Positions 20,602 to 27,312 of a stretch of DNA of 64,000 nucleotides are shown here, piece after piece. The translations under genes and the position numbers were made by a program. A model generated the notes under the pieces. The model made no database searches. It saw only the letters and a list, made by a program, of their open reading frames with translations, and was not told where the DNA came from. Position 1 is the first letter of the stretch, and each line of letters starts with the position of its first letter. Source of the stretch: a virus; IMG/VR virus record IMGVR_UViG_3300049491_000083, positions 1 through 64,000 of that record. One strand, given 5' to 3'.

Positions 20602-20720
20602 TCAGACTTCTCCTTGATAATCTCAGTCCAGTGGACGTAGCAAAGCGGGGTACCCGCCCAATTCTTGAATGCGGGGGTATCACAGTACCCAAACTCACAG
20701 ATCACGGTAAAGGTATCCAT
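20598..20720 (-). CDS. Hypothetical 40-residue protein
   Basis: MDTFTVICEFGYCDTPAFKN..., with three cysteines. TAATG junction with upstream and ATGA with downstream. Confidence 0.55.
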   Translation of the reverse strand: MDTFTVICEFGYCDTPAFKNWAGTPLCYVHWTEIIKEKSE

Positions 20721-20860
20721 TAGAACGGAGCCTTCCAGAACTCTTCACCGTCAACGATGACGCAATCCTCACCTACCCGCAGAACCACGGAGTAGTCAAA
20801 CGCGGCATCGTAGTCCGCGAGCATCCAGTAAACGGACGCCCAATGCTCTGACAGTGACAT
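20720..20860 (-). CDS. Hypothetical 46-residue protein
   Basis: First gene of the coupled minus operon; AAAGG ribosome site. Trp/Asp-rich. A TAGTCT hexamer at 20893-20888 is a likely -10 but the -35 is poor. Confidence 0.55.
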   Translation of the reverse strand: MSLSEHWASVYWMLADYDAAFDYSVVLRVGEDCVIVDGEEFWKAPF

Positions 20861-20988
20861 TTCGTACCTTTCTGATCTGGTAGTCTCAGACTAACATGGG
20901 GGTCTGACACTCCCTGTCTGGATATTGGGGCAAAACGGACACCAAATATAACAGAATGGTAACGGTTTGCGGGGCGCTCGGTAGAAAC

Positions 20989-21009
20989 GTTATCAAACTG
21001 TTACATAAA
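20989..21009 (+). promoter_or_regulatory. Paired GTTAYNAAA boxes
   Basis: GTTATCAAA at 20989 and GTTACATAAA at 21000, 11 bp apart, ahead of the leaderless gene at 21060. GGTCG/CGACC (21011-21026) forms an inverted repeat next to it. Confidence 0.6.
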
Positions 21010-21047
21010 TGGTCGCTCAAACGACCATAAATGTCAGACCCCTCTGC

Positions 21048-21053
21048 TACAGT
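21048..21053 (+). promoter_or_regulatory. -10 TACAGT of a leaderless gene
   Basis: ATG follows after 6 bp. No consensus -35 at 17 bp; the inverted repeat 21011-21026 ends where one would be, so an activator may be needed. Confidence 0.55.
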
Positions 21054-21059
21054 GTTCCT

Positions 21060-21317
21060 ATGAGTACACAGGTGAGCATTCAGAGTGCGTGTGGCAGGAT
21101 CACTACGAGCATCGACCTCTTCGATCTTGAATTGAATCCTCATGGGGTGGTCTGCTGCCCCGAGTGCGAACTCATCATTGAGTCTCGTGATGCGTGGCTG
21201 GGTGTCTGCTATGAATGCGGAACTGATGTTCACCTGTACCCCGACACTCTCTGCCCTGAGTGTGCCTCGCAGTATATGTCCGACTACACGAAAGAGAAGT
21301 GGGGAGGTAGGTGGTAG
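21060..21317 (+). CDS. Leaderless zinc-ribbon protein
   Basis: 85 residues from ATG 21060. Three CxxC motifs (CPEC near 38, CYEC near 54, CPEC near 68) predict one or two zinc sites. Function unknown. Confidence 0.65.
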   Translation: MSTQVSIQSACGRITTSIDLFDLELNPHGVVCCPECELIIESRDAWLGVCYECGTDVHLYPDTLCPECASQYMSDYTKEKWGGRW

Positions 21318-21544
21318 TGAGCAGGGTTGAATTCCATCGGGTTGATCATCCCTTCGTAGACGAGATTGGTGTCTATGACGTAGATGGTGATATTGCTGCG
21401 TCTGTTATTGGATTCCGGGGCAATCGTGCTGTCACTGAGCCGATCCTTGAATTCTCAGACTACGCAAAGGCGTACAGCATCATGACGGCATATGGCAATG
21501 TGCCTCTCTATGTTATTAGTGCGTTCGTCAGGGATCACTCCTGA
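21317..21544 (+). CDS. Hypothetical protein
   Basis: 75 residues from GTG 21317, which overlaps the upstream TAG by one base. MSRVEFHRVDHPFVDEIGVY; no motif. Confidence 0.55.
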   Translation: MSRVEFHRVDHPFVDEIGVYDVDGDIAASVIGFRGNRAVTEPILEFSDYAKAYSIMTAYGNVPLYVISAFVRDHS

Positions 21545-21567
21545 CGTTCCGCGCCCCGTTTTAGATC

Positions 21568-21633
21568 GTTACGAGATTGTTACAAATCCCCAATGCAACG
21601 TGTTACAAAGTATGTTATCATATTGTTACCTAA
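21568..21633 (+). promoter_or_regulatory. Cluster of five GTTAY boxes before tRNA cluster 2
   Basis: Boxes start at 21568, 21579, 21602, 21614 and 21625 (spacings 11, 23, 12, 11), just after CGCGCCCCG at 21550. The densest array of this box in the window. Confidence 0.6.
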
Positions 21634-21649
21634 AAAGACCCCATTTCGC

Positions 21650-21678
21650 TTGCATCACTGGCTGATCTATGGTACCTT
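21650..21678 (+). promoter_or_regulatory. tRNA cluster 2 promoter TTGCAT-N17-TACCTT
   Basis: -35 21650-21655, -10 21673-21678; leader of ~75 nt before tRNA-Trp. It would transcribe 19 tRNAs. Confidence 0.55.
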
Positions 21679-21757
21679 TAGGTTACTGGATCGGAGGAAG
21701 CGAGAGCCAAATCTGATCCCGGTCGGTTTCTTAAAAACTACACAGTGGAAATAGCAA

Positions 21758-21829
21758 GCACTCTTGGTGTAACGGTAGCACAGCGGATTCCAAACCCGCT
21801 AGGTGTGGGTTCGAATCCTACGGAGTGTG
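21758..21829 (+). tRNA. tRNA-Trp(CCA)
   Basis: Acceptor GCACTCT/GGAGTGT, anticodon loop TTCCAAA, T loop TTCGAAT. Confidence 0.88.
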
Positions 21830-21833
21830 CCAT

Positions 21834-21906
21834 GGTCCTATAGAGCAGCGGAGTGCTCGTCACCCTGTCACGGTGAAGGTCACGGGTTCGAATCCCGTTA
21901 GGATCG
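21834..21906 (+). tRNA. tRNA-Asp(GTC)
   Basis: Acceptor GGTCCTA/TAGGATC, anticodon loop CTGTCAC, T arm ACGGG/CCCGT. Confidence 0.9.
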
Positions 21907-21951
21907 CGTTTGGCTAGGTACCTTATTAAAACAGGAGGCTAGCCACACCAT

Positions 21952-22033
21952 GTATGAGTTGAGCAGGCGGTGTGCTCAGCAGGCTGTAACCCTGTAGCCT
22001 TTGGGCATGGAGGTTCGATTCCTCTCTCATACA
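21952..22033 (+). tRNA. tRNA-Tyr(GTA)
   Basis: Class II with variable arm; acceptor GTATGAG/CTCATAC, anticodon loop CTGTAAC. Confidence 0.88.
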
Positions 22034-22037
22034 CTCT

Positions 22038-22109
22038 GGCCCTATCGTCTATTGGTTAGGATGTGACCCTTTCAAGGTTGCGGAGAGAGTTCGATCCTCT
22101 CTAGGGCTA
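22038..22109 (+). tRNA. tRNA-Glu(TTC)
   Basis: Acceptor GGCCCTA/TAGGGCT, anticodon loop CTTTCAA, T arm GAGAG/CTCTC (loop TTCGATC). Confidence 0.9.
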
Positions 22110-22203
22110 CGGTCGGTGGCAGCACCGAGGCTGGTCAAGGACTCCCCCAATACCAGTCAAAGCGGAACCAGTGACGGGAGATTGCTGGGAATGTGGCTGC
22201 TTC
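22110..22203 (+). other. Spacer with a hairpin inside tRNA cluster 2
   Basis: 94 bp with hairpin CGGTG-GCAG-CACCG (22114-22127). No cloverleaf is recognisable; the only notable gap in an otherwise packed cluster. Confidence 0.3.
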
Positions 22204-22277
22204 GCCTCTGTAGTTTAATGGCAAAACAACTGTTTAGTAATCAGTTGACGAGGGTTCGATTCCTTCTAGAGGCTCCA
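22204..22277 (+). tRNA. tRNA-Thr(AGT)-like, CCA encoded
   Basis: Acceptor GCCTCTG/TAGAGGC and T loop TTCGATT are clear. Anticodon stem ACTGT/TCAGT has a closing T-T mismatch, so the loop TTAGTAA (anticodon AGT) is the best reading. Confidence 0.7.
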
Positions 22278-22278
22278 T

Positions 22279-22350
22279 TCTCCACTCGCCCAACGGCAGG
22301 GCAGCAGACTGTTAATCTGTACGGTCTTGGTTCGAATCCAAGGTGGAGAG
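22279..22350 (+). tRNA. tRNA-Asn(GTT)
   Basis: Acceptor TCTCCAC/GTGGAGA, anticodon stem CAGA/TCTG with loop CTGTTAA, T arm CTTGG/CCAAG. Confidence 0.9.
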
Positions 22351-22356
22351 CGTCAA

Positions 22357-22430
22357 TGCGAGGTCATCTAATGGCAAGATGCAAGGCTCTGAACCTTGTC
22401 ACCGGAGTTCGACCCTCTGCCTCGCAGCCA
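22357..22430 (+). tRNA. tRNA-Gln(CTG), CCA encoded
   Basis: Acceptor TGCGAGG/CCTCGCA, anticodon stem CAAGG/CCTTG with loop CTCTGAA; GCCA at the end. Confidence 0.9.
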
Positions 22431-22431
22431 A

Positions 22432-22506
22432 GGGGGTGTAGTAGTAACGGTAACACAACTGTCTTGCACACAGTTATTCGGGGTTCGAATCCCCGCACTT
22501 CCACCA
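22432..22506 (+). tRNA. tRNA-Ala(TGC), CCA encoded
   Basis: Acceptor GGGGGTG/CACTTCC (two G-U), anticodon loop CTTGCAC, T arm CGGGG/CCCCG, ACCA at the end. Confidence 0.9.
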
Positions 22507-22507
22507 C

Positions 22508-22579
22508 GGGATTGAAGCATTAATGGTGATGCTCTAGACTCTTAATCTTGAGATGAAGGTTCAAGTCCTTCCAGTCCCA
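22508..22579 (+). tRNA. tRNA-Lys(CTT)
   Basis: Acceptor GGGATTG/CAGTCCC, anticodon loop CTCTTAA, T arm GAAGG/CCTTC. Confidence 0.88.
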
Positions 22580-22581
22580 CT

Positions 22582-22651
22582 GAGTCATGGTGAAACGGTT
22601 ATCACAGGATTCTGATACAGTCCTATTCCGGGTTCGATTCCCGGTGACTCT
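22582..22651 (+). tRNA. tRNA-Ile(GAT)
   Basis: Acceptor GAGTCAT/GTGACTC, anticodon stem GGATT/AGTCC with loop CTGATAC, T arm CCGGG/CCCGG. Confidence 0.85.
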
Positions 22652-22653
22652 AC

Positions 22654-22724
22654 GCGAATGTTGCATAATGGTAGTGCCTCTGCCTTCCAAGCAGACGGTG
22701 CGGGTTCGATTCCCGCTATTCGCT
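22654..22724 (+). tRNA. tRNA-Gly(TCC)
   Basis: Acceptor GCGAATG/TATTCGC, anticodon stem TCTGC/GCAGA with loop CTTCCAA. Confidence 0.92.
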
Positions 22725-22729
22725 CGCCT

Positions 22730-22805
22730 GCCTCTCTAGTTTAATGGCAAAACCGCGTGCTTTTACCACGTCAGACTGGGGGTTCGAATCCCTCGGGGGG
22801 CACCA
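22730..22805 (+). tRNA. tRNA-Lys(TTT), CCA encoded
   Basis: Acceptor GCCTCTC/GGGGGGC (G-U pairs), anticodon loop CTTTTAC, ACCA at the end. Confidence 0.88.
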
Positions 22806-22806
22806 A

Positions 22807-22881
22807 GCAAGATTAACTCAACGGTAGAGTTCCTGTCTTACACACAGGCGGTTGGGGGTTCGAATCCCTCATCTTGCACCA
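22807..22881 (+). tRNA. tRNA-Val(TAC), CCA encoded
   Basis: Acceptor GCAAGAT/ATCTTGC, anticodon stem CCTGT/ACAGG with loop CTTACAC, ACCA at the end. Confidence 0.92.
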
Positions 22882-22882
22882 C

Positions 22883-22955
22883 GCCTCTATAGTTCAATGG
22901 ATAGAGCATCTGGCTTCGAACCAGAATGTTGGGAGTTCGAATCTCTCTAGGGGCA
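22883..22955 (+). tRNA. tRNA-Arg(TCG)
   Basis: Acceptor GCCTCTA/TAGGGGC, anticodon stem TCTGG/CCAGA with loop CTTCGAA. Confidence 0.92.
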
Positions 22956-22957
22956 CT

Positions 22958-23028
22958 GTGACTATGGTGTAATGGCAACATGATTGGTTGTGTCCCAATC
23001 GTTGAGGGTTCAAATCCCTCTAGTCACC
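22958..23028 (+). tRNA. tRNA-His(GTG)
   Basis: Acceptor GTGACTA/TAGTCAC, anticodon loop TTGTGTC, discriminator C as usual for tRNA-His. Confidence 0.9.
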
Positions 23029-23031
23029 CCA

Positions 23032-23103
23032 CGCGAGGTAGCATAAAGGTAGTGCGTCGGTCTCATAAACCGAAGAGTGATGGTTCAATTCCATCCCCCG
23101 CGA
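23032..23103 (+). tRNA. tRNA-Met(CAT) type
   Basis: Acceptor CGCGAGG/CCCCGCG with one A-C mismatch, anticodon loop CTCATAA, T arm GATGG/CCATC. Could instead be Ile2. Confidence 0.82.
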
Positions 23104-23107
23104 CTCA

Positions 23108-23178
23108 GGGTTATTAGCACAGTGGAAGTGCATCCGGTTGAAGCCCGGAGGACGGTGGTTCGATTCCATCATTTCCCA
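23108..23178 (+). tRNA. tRNA-Phe(GAA)
   Basis: Anticodon stem TCCGG/CCGGA with loop TTGAAGC and T loop TTCGATT are clear; the acceptor GGGTTAT/ATTTCCC carries two T-T mismatches. Confidence 0.75.
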
Positions 23179-23182
23179 CTCT

Positions 23183-23268
23183 GGAAGGGCTGCCATTGGT
23201 GAGGTAAACTGTCTTGAAAACAGCCGTGGGTAATTCTGCTTGATTGGGTTCGATTCCCTCCCCTTCCG
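23183..23268 (+). tRNA. tRNA-Ser(TGA)
   Basis: Class II; acceptor GGAAGGG/CCCTTCC, anticodon loop CTTGAAA, discriminator G. Confidence 0.92.
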
Positions 23269-23272
23269 CCAT

Positions 23273-23344
23273 GCCCCTATAGTAGAATGGATAGTGCATC
23301 CCTCTCCTAAAGGGAAGATTCAGGTTCGACTCCTGATAGGGGCA
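23273..23344 (+). tRNA. tRNA-Arg(CCT)
   Basis: Acceptor GCCCCTA/TAGGGGC, anticodon stem TCCCT/AGGGA with loop CTCCTAA. Last of cluster 2. Confidence 0.92.
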
Positions 23345-23364
23345 CTCCGCGCCACGCGATGATC

Positions 23365-23428
23365 GTTATACGATTGTTACCAAAATCCGCTGTTTCCACT
23401 TGTGTTTCCAATCCATCTATGATAGGCT
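23365..23428 (+). promoter_or_regulatory. GTTAY box pair and promoter TTGTGT-N17-TAGGCT
   Basis: Boxes start at 23365 and 23376 (11 bp). -35 23400-23405, -10 23423-23428; ATG after 6 bp (leaderless). Confidence 0.68.
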
Positions 23429-23434
23429 CATCAC

Positions 23435-23782
23435 ATGAGCAGGACAGATGCACACCGCCCCTTCAAGGCACAGGTCCCCGATGCCCCTCGTGCGTGGCAT
23501 GATCACTCCAATGGCGTATGCGACCTTCCCTCGTTGGAAGAGTGGCAGCGTATGAACCGGCGTATGTGGTGGACCCGTACCCGCTGCACTTGGCAGCCTG
23601 CCAACTGGCACACCTACAAGGGCTTCAAGCGTAACAAGGGTGAGGGCCAGTGGATCGCTGATCAGCGGTACAGGAAGTACGCTGATCATCCTGACAACTA
23701 TGATCTTGACATTGAAGAAGAAGAGCCGGAAGAAATCATCGAAGGCTGTATGTGGTGCTGTGGAGGATATGATGTACGTTAG
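23435..23782 (+). CDS. Leaderless hypothetical protein
   Basis: 115 residues, Trp/Arg-rich first half (RRMWWTRTRCTW) and an acidic stretch before a CMWCC cluster at the C-terminus. No known family recognised. Confidence 0.65.
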   Translation: MSRTDAHRPFKAQVPDAPRAWHDHSNGVCDLPSLEEWQRMNRRMWWTRTRCTWQPANWHTYKGFKRNKGEGQWIADQRYRKYADHPDNYDLDIEEEEPEEIIEGCMWCCGGYDVR

Positions 23783-23960
23783 CGATACCGTTCTGAACGT
23801 GGTCTATGAAGAGACCCTCATTCTGCTCATTGAGCGAATGTCTGTTCATCCTCTGTTTGATCCTGAGTGTGATTGCATGATGCACTACTGCCAGTGTGAA
23901 CATCAGGGATGGATTCAGGCTGTGGCCTACATCGAAGATTGTCTGACGGGAGCCAAATGA
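23772..23960 (+). CDS. Small Cys-rich protein
   Basis: 62 residues. ATG 23772 has GGAGG 5 bp ahead (a second ATG lies just before). Late CDC and CQC motifs may bind metal. Coupled to both neighbours. Confidence 0.58.
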   Translation: MYVSDTVLNVVYEETLILLIERMSVHPLFDPECDCMMHYCQCEHQGWIQAVAYIEDCLTGAK

Positions 23961-24115
23961 GAGACATTGATTCCATACCCCAGAAAGAGTGGGAACTGAT
24001 TGGTGATGCCGTGGTCATGGCGATTGACATAGCAGACCAGTTGGGTCTGGCCATTGCAACAGACTTCTCCAATGCACTATTCGAACTAGAGAGCCGAAGG
24101 CCATTCCAAACATGA
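23957..24115 (+). CDS. Hypothetical helical protein
   Basis: 52 residues from ATG 23957 (ATGA overlap). MRDIDSIPQKEWELIGDAVV; no motif. Its stop overlaps the phosphatase start. Confidence 0.55.
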   Translation: MRDIDSIPQKEWELIGDAVVMAIDIADQLGLAIATDFSNALFELESRRPFQT

Positions 24116-24570
24116 ACACCGCTTTTATCGTTGATATGGATGGGACGCTCGCTGACGTGCGTACCATTCGTCATCATGTTCGGCAACGTCCGAAGAACTT
24201 CGATGCCTTCCATGCTGAATCAGTCAATGTTCCTCCGCATGATCATGTAGTTGAACAGGTACGTCAGGCCAAGGCTGATGGTCACGATATCATTATCGTT
24301 ACCGCTCGCAATGCCAAGTGGCGTAACCATACTGCCATGTGGCTTGCCCTGCACGACATTCCCAATGATGCCCTGTTCATGCGTAAGAACAAGGATCAGC
24401 GGGTAGATGTTGAGGTCAAGCGTGACATTCTCAATGTAATCCGAGAGTCTTGGACTGTTGTCCATGCCATTGATGACAACCCTTCGATCATCGAACTCTG
24501 GGAATCCGAGGGTATCCCGACTACTCACGTAGAAGGTTGGGAAGTGGGTATTGACAGCAACACCCGCTGA
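24112..24570 (+). CDS. HAD-type polynucleotide 3'-phosphatase-like protein
   Basis: 152 residues with HAD motif I VDMDGTLAD (D8, D10), motif II VTAR, motif III Lys in 'KRDIL' and motif IV IDDNPSI. The order and the 'HAIDDNPSIIELWESEGI' ending match the phosphatase half of T4 Pnkp; the kinase half is absent. Such enzymes remove 3'-phosphates or 2',3'-cyclic phosphates from cut nucleic acid. With Ro60, Y-like RNAs and many tRNAs it hints at RNA repair or turnover (inference). Confidence 0.82.
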   Translation: MNTAFIVDMDGTLADVRTIRHHVRQRPKNFDAFHAESVNVPPHDHVVEQVRQAKADGHDIIIVTARNAKWRNHTAMWLALHDIPNDALFMRKNKDQRVDVEVKRDILNVIRESWTVVHAIDDNPSIIELWESEGIPTTHVEGWEVGIDSNTR

Positions 24571-24579
24571 TGCTATACT
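24551..24579 (+). promoter_or_regulatory. Promoter TTGACA-N17-TATACT
   Basis: -35 24551-24556 inside the phosphatase end, -10 24574-24579; drives the 45-residue gene. Confidence 0.7.
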
Positions 24580-24603
24580 TGAGACCTACACAAAGGAGAA
24601 CAT

Positions 24604-24741
24604 ATGGCAACAGTTGGCCAGTCCTTCACCACTGCACAGTCAGGCGTGACAGGCATTATCAAGGAAGTTCATCCCCGCTCTAATGGCGAGGTTCTGCTTC
24701 TGGACGTGAATGGTTCCGAGCGTTGGACCACTGCACGCTGA
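24604..24741 (+). CDS. Hypothetical 45-residue protein
   Basis: MATVGQSFTTAQSGVTGIIK..., AAAGGAG ribosome site. Looks like one small beta-barrel domain with 'GIIKEVHP' and 'EVLLLDVNG'; function unknown. Confidence 0.6.
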   Translation: MATVGQSFTTAQSGVTGIIKEVHPRSNGEVLLLDVNGSERWTTAR

Positions 24742-24750
24742 AAACAGTGC

Positions 24751-24934
24751 TACAATAACAGAATAACTTAGGGAATGTGACCGCGAATACTGGGTTCGCA
24801 TCGACTCACTCCCCAAAGAGGGTGGTACTGAACAGAGCACGGCTCCACCATCCTTCAATAGCCTGAAAAAGACAGCATAGACAGGCACTCTACTTCCCCC
24901 TTGGGACTGGACCTAGATCCTCCCTTGGGGGAGT
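24751..24934 (+). ncRNA. Candidate structured small RNA
   Basis: TACAAT at 24751-24756 (preceded by AGTGC as at other promoters). Then a stem GGGA/TCCC plus GTGA/TCAC (24771-24780/24806-24813) capped by GCGAA/TTCGC with a 7-nt loop. Next GGTGG/CCACC (24821-24849) and GCCTG/CAGGC (24861-24886). Last a terminator. No ORF in ~170 nt. Confidence 0.5.
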
Positions 24935-24942
24935 TTCATTTT
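24893..24942 (+). terminator. Terminator of the candidate RNA
   Basis: TTCCCCC (24894-24900) pairs with GGGGGAG (24927-24933), followed by TTTCATTTT. Confidence 0.6.
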
Positions 24943-24963
24943 CCGCGCCCCGCCCTTCGAATC

Positions 24964-25028
24964 GTTACGAAGCCGTTACCAAATCCCCCGCCTCCGGGCT
25001 TGACTTTCCAGCCAATATAGACTAGGGT
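24964..25028 (+). promoter_or_regulatory. GTTAY box pair and promoter TTGACT-N17-TAGGGT
   Basis: GTTACGAAG at 24964 and GTTACCAAA at 24975 after CGCGCCCCG. -35 25000-25005, -10 25023-25028; ATG after 6 bp. Confidence 0.7.
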
Positions 25029-25034
25029 GGGTCT

Positions 25035-25175
25035 ATGACCATCCACCGACGCAAGCGGACCCGCGAAGAAATCCAGTATTGGCAGGATATTCGCCGGTCT
25101 AATGCGGCTCAGCCGCACCGTAATAAGTCTAAGTATTCACGCAAGGCTAAGCACAAGGGAAAAGAATATGTATGA
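25035..25175 (+). CDS. Leaderless basic 46-residue protein
   Basis: MTIHRRKRTREEIQYWQDIR..., about one third Lys/Arg. Probably binds nucleic acid. ATG 6 bp after the -10. Confidence 0.6.
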   Translation: MTIHRRKRTREEIQYWQDIRRSNAAQPHRNKSKYSRKAKHKGKEYV

Positions 25176-25242
25176 GTTTCTATGGTTTATTGGCATGGTA
25201 GTATTCGGTGCCCTCCTAATCGCCTTCGTCCTAGATCGGTAA
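25168..25242 (+). CDS. 24-residue membrane peptide
   Basis: MYEFLWFIGMVVFGALLIAF.. is one membrane helix ending LDR. GGGAAAAG ribosome site; overlaps the upstream gene by 8 bp. Confidence 0.45.
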   Translation: MYEFLWFIGMVVFGALLIAFVLDR

Positions 25243-25246
25243 TAAA

Positions 25247-25993
25247 TTGACTACTGCACTTGCTACCCGCTCCCTTATCGCATCCAAGGATCGTAAGGTG
25301 GCTTCCGCTACTAATGCTGCCGGTACTCAGGCTGCCTTTGAGAATACCTTTGGCCTTGCTAATGGCAAGGCTAATTCTTGTGTAGAGGCAACCGACTACT
25401 GCGAACTTATCTGCTATGCGGGTAAACTGGAAAACCTGTTTACTGCCGTTGGCGTTAATATGCTGCACAATTGGAATCTGCTAAAGGATGCCAACCTCAT
25501 TGACACGTTCGATATGCTCAATGAGATTATCTATGTATTCGATACTAAGTCGGATAAGCGTGGGTCAGAGAAGATTTATCGTATCCATTGGGACGGTGAC
25601 TTTTTCTCCCCCGAGTATATCGAAGCGTGGGCATGTATCATCATGCTCTACCCTCAGATTCAGTTTTGGGTTTACACCCGTAATGCTGCGGCTGCCGTTG
25701 CCCTGCATAAGATGACGCTTACTAACCTGTCGCTCTACTTTTCTGGCGACCCGTCGAATAAGCCTATCGCAGAAATGCTGCACCGTACCTACGGTATCCG
25801 AATTGCTTTCGTAGCCGAGACTTTCGCAGACTCGCAGGCAGCACTAAAGGATATCACCGGAAAGCCGGGAGCAAGGTGCCCCGAGCAGACTAAGCAAATT
25901 AAACTTATCTCTGAGGCAGGGTCGGCATGTTCCGTGTGCGGCCTTTGCGTTTGGAATAAGGCCAACATCGCATTCTCTAGGAGCAAGAAATAA
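25247..25993 (+). CDS. Phage gp88-like Cys-rich protein
   Basis: 248 residues with a TTG start at 25247. Features: 'SCVEATDYCELICYAGK' near 45, 'HWDGDFFSPEY' near 117, 'TRNAAAA', and C-terminal CSVCGLC. These are the conserved blocks of the family named after mycobacteriophage gene product 88. The Cys set suggests an iron-sulfur or zinc site. Activity is not established to my knowledge. Confidence 0.72.
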   Translation: MTTALATRSLIASKDRKVASATNAAGTQAAFENTFGLANGKANSCVEATDYCELICYAGKLENLFTAVGVNMLHNWNLLKDANLIDTFDMLNEIIYVFDTKSDKRGSEKIYRIHWDGDFFSPEYIEAWACIIMLYPQIQFWVYTRNAAAAVALHKMTLTNLSLYFSGDPSNKPIAEMLHRTYGIRIAFVAETFADSQAALKDITGKPGARCPEQTKQIKLISEAGSACSVCGLCVWNKANIAFSRSKK

Positions 25994-26136
25994 TGCCCAA
26001 GGTTGAAATGCCGCGTGCATCATGGGAAAGTCTATTGGCTATGCTATCCATGCTGGATTCATGGCACGTTGATCCTACTCAGGTTGATATCATGTACCGC
26101 GAAATCTCCGAGCAGGTTTATAGTCAGGAGTATTAG
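25993..26136 (+). CDS. Hypothetical 47-residue protein
   Basis: TAATG overlap with the gp88-like gene. MPKVEMPRASWESLLAMLSM; acidic helix. Function unknown. Confidence 0.55.
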   Translation: MPKVEMPRASWESLLAMLSMLDSWHVDPTQVDIMYREISEQVYSQEY

Positions 26137-26170
26137 CAGGCCCTTCGGGGTCCGCGCCCAGCAAGACCTT

Positions 26171-26235
26171 GTTACGAAATCGTTATTAAATCCCCAGTTC
26201 TAGGGCTTGACATGGGCCGGGTATGGGTGTAGAGT
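26171..26235 (+). promoter_or_regulatory. GTTAY box pair and promoter TTGACA-N17-TAGAGT
   Basis: GTTACGAAA 26171 and GTTATTAAA 26182. -35 26207-26212, -10 26230-26235; leader with AAGGAG before ATG 26261. Confidence 0.7.
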
Positions 26236-26260
26236 AAGCATTACCAACTAAGGAGACAAC

Positions 26261-26584
26261 ATGGCTGATACCGCTGACTACCTCATTCGTCAGATTGACG
26301 ACTTCATTGCCGAACTCAAGCGTGACGTAAAGAACTCTGACATTGACGCTTCAATGGCTCAGAACTATGCTGAGTTCTTCAACCGTTCAATTTCTACCCG
26401 CGTGACTGGCACGATCACGGTGACCTTTGAGGTCGCTATGGATCTTGAGCCGGGTACTGACAAGGGCGATCTTGACCCTTCGGACTTCGACGCTTCCATC
26501 GAAACCGGATGGGCAACTGAGGGTATCTGCATCGACTCTGCCGATGTGACCGACTTCGACTTCGATCTGGAGTATGACGACTGA
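26261..26584 (+). CDS. Acidic hypothetical protein
   Basis: 107 residues, helical N-terminus then beta-strands 'TRVTGTITVTFEVAM' and a very acidic end (FDFDLEYDD). First of five coupled genes. Confidence 0.62.
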   Translation: MADTADYLIRQIDDFIAELKRDVKNSDIDASMAQNYAEFFNRSISTRVTGTITVTFEVAMDLEPGTDKGDLDPSDFDASIETGWATEGICIDSADVTDFDFDLEYDD

Positions 26585-26772
26585 TGAGCACCATGATTGA
26601 CTATCCCGATGAGTGGGATACCGAAGCCCTTACCCGCGATTTCGAAGTGGAGTCATTCTTCTATGATATCTGCTTCGTTAAGCGGAGGGCTGACGGTGTG
26701 AAGGGGAGCCTTACCTTCCACCGGGACCCTGAAAGGAACACCCGTATCTATACCAATTGGAGTGCAGAGTGA
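26584..26772 (+). CDS. Hypothetical protein
   Basis: 62 residues. Starts at the base where the previous stop ends. Acidic/aromatic, no motif. Confidence 0.55.
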   Translation: MSTMIDYPDEWDTEALTRDFEVESFFYDICFVKRRADGVKGSLTFHRDPERNTRIYTNWSAE

Positions 26773-26960
26773 AGTCTGTCGTTTATCAGGTAGAGGTTCT
26801 TGCCGAGCAGCCCTTCGAATCCATGGACTTTGAGTTCGTGGCTGAGATTGAGGATGACGACGATCCTACCGACGTTCTCAATCCTGATCTGTATACTCAG
26901 ATTCTCAACAATCTGTCGATCAACTGCGACTTCCTGTATGTGGAGGATGAAGATGCCTAA
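26769..26960 (+). CDS. Acidic hypothetical protein
   Basis: 63 residues from GTG 26769 (GTGA overlap). 'VAEIEDDDDPTDVL' and an acidic C-terminus. Function unknown. Confidence 0.55.
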   Translation: MKSVVYQVEVLAEQPFESMDFEFVAEIEDDDDPTDVLNPDLYTQILNNLSINCDFLYVEDEDA

Positions 26961-27147
26961 GTATGACGTGGCGGTACAACTGTCGGGCAACGACGGCAAT
27001 GCCTATGCGATCATGGGATCAGTGTCCAAGGCACTCAAGCGAGCGGGGGCACCGAAGGAAGATGTTGATGCCTACCTCGCAGAGTCTATGTCTGGTGACT
27101 ATGACCATCTTCTCCAGACTGCTATCGAATGGGTGGAGGTTCACTAA
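26953..27147 (+). CDS. Hypothetical protein
   Basis: 64 residues from ATG 26953, GGAGGATGAAG ahead. MPKYDVAVQLSGNDGNAYAI then a helical pair; a family of small phage proteins with this 'LxGxDGNAFxI' start is known, function unclear. Confidence 0.6.
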   Translation: MPKYDVAVQLSGNDGNAYAIMGSVSKALKRAGAPKEDVDAYLAESMSGDYDHLLQTAIEWVEVH

Positions 27148-27269
27148 TGCCTACCTATGAGAGCACCTACGTTGTACGCATGATCACCGATGCTGATTCG
27201 GAAGATGAGGCATTGGAAATTCAGGCAGAGGCACTTTCCGATATTGCCTATGACTGGGATTTCGCCTAG
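27147..27269 (+). CDS. Hypothetical 40-residue protein
   Basis: TAATG overlap; MPTYESTYVVRMITDADSED. Shares the 'beta-strand then acidic D/E-A helix' plan with several small genes at 29333-29895 and 41955. Confidence 0.55.
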   Translation: MPTYESTYVVRMITDADSEDEALEIQAEALSDIAYDWDFA

Positions 27270-27270
27270 T

Positions 27271-27299
27271 CTGGAATGTCCCTTTTGGGGCATCTCCAG
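27271..27299 (+). terminator. Hairpin after the five-gene operon
   Basis: CTGGA/TCCAG outer and ATGTCCC/GGGGCAT inner stems; no T run, followed by GCGCCCCGCG. Confidence 0.5.
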
Positions 27300-27312
27300 C
27301 GCCCCGCGAACC

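Noticed and set aside
22116-22523. 135-codon ORF in tRNA cluster 2
   Set aside because: It reads through four tRNA genes and their T-arm motifs.
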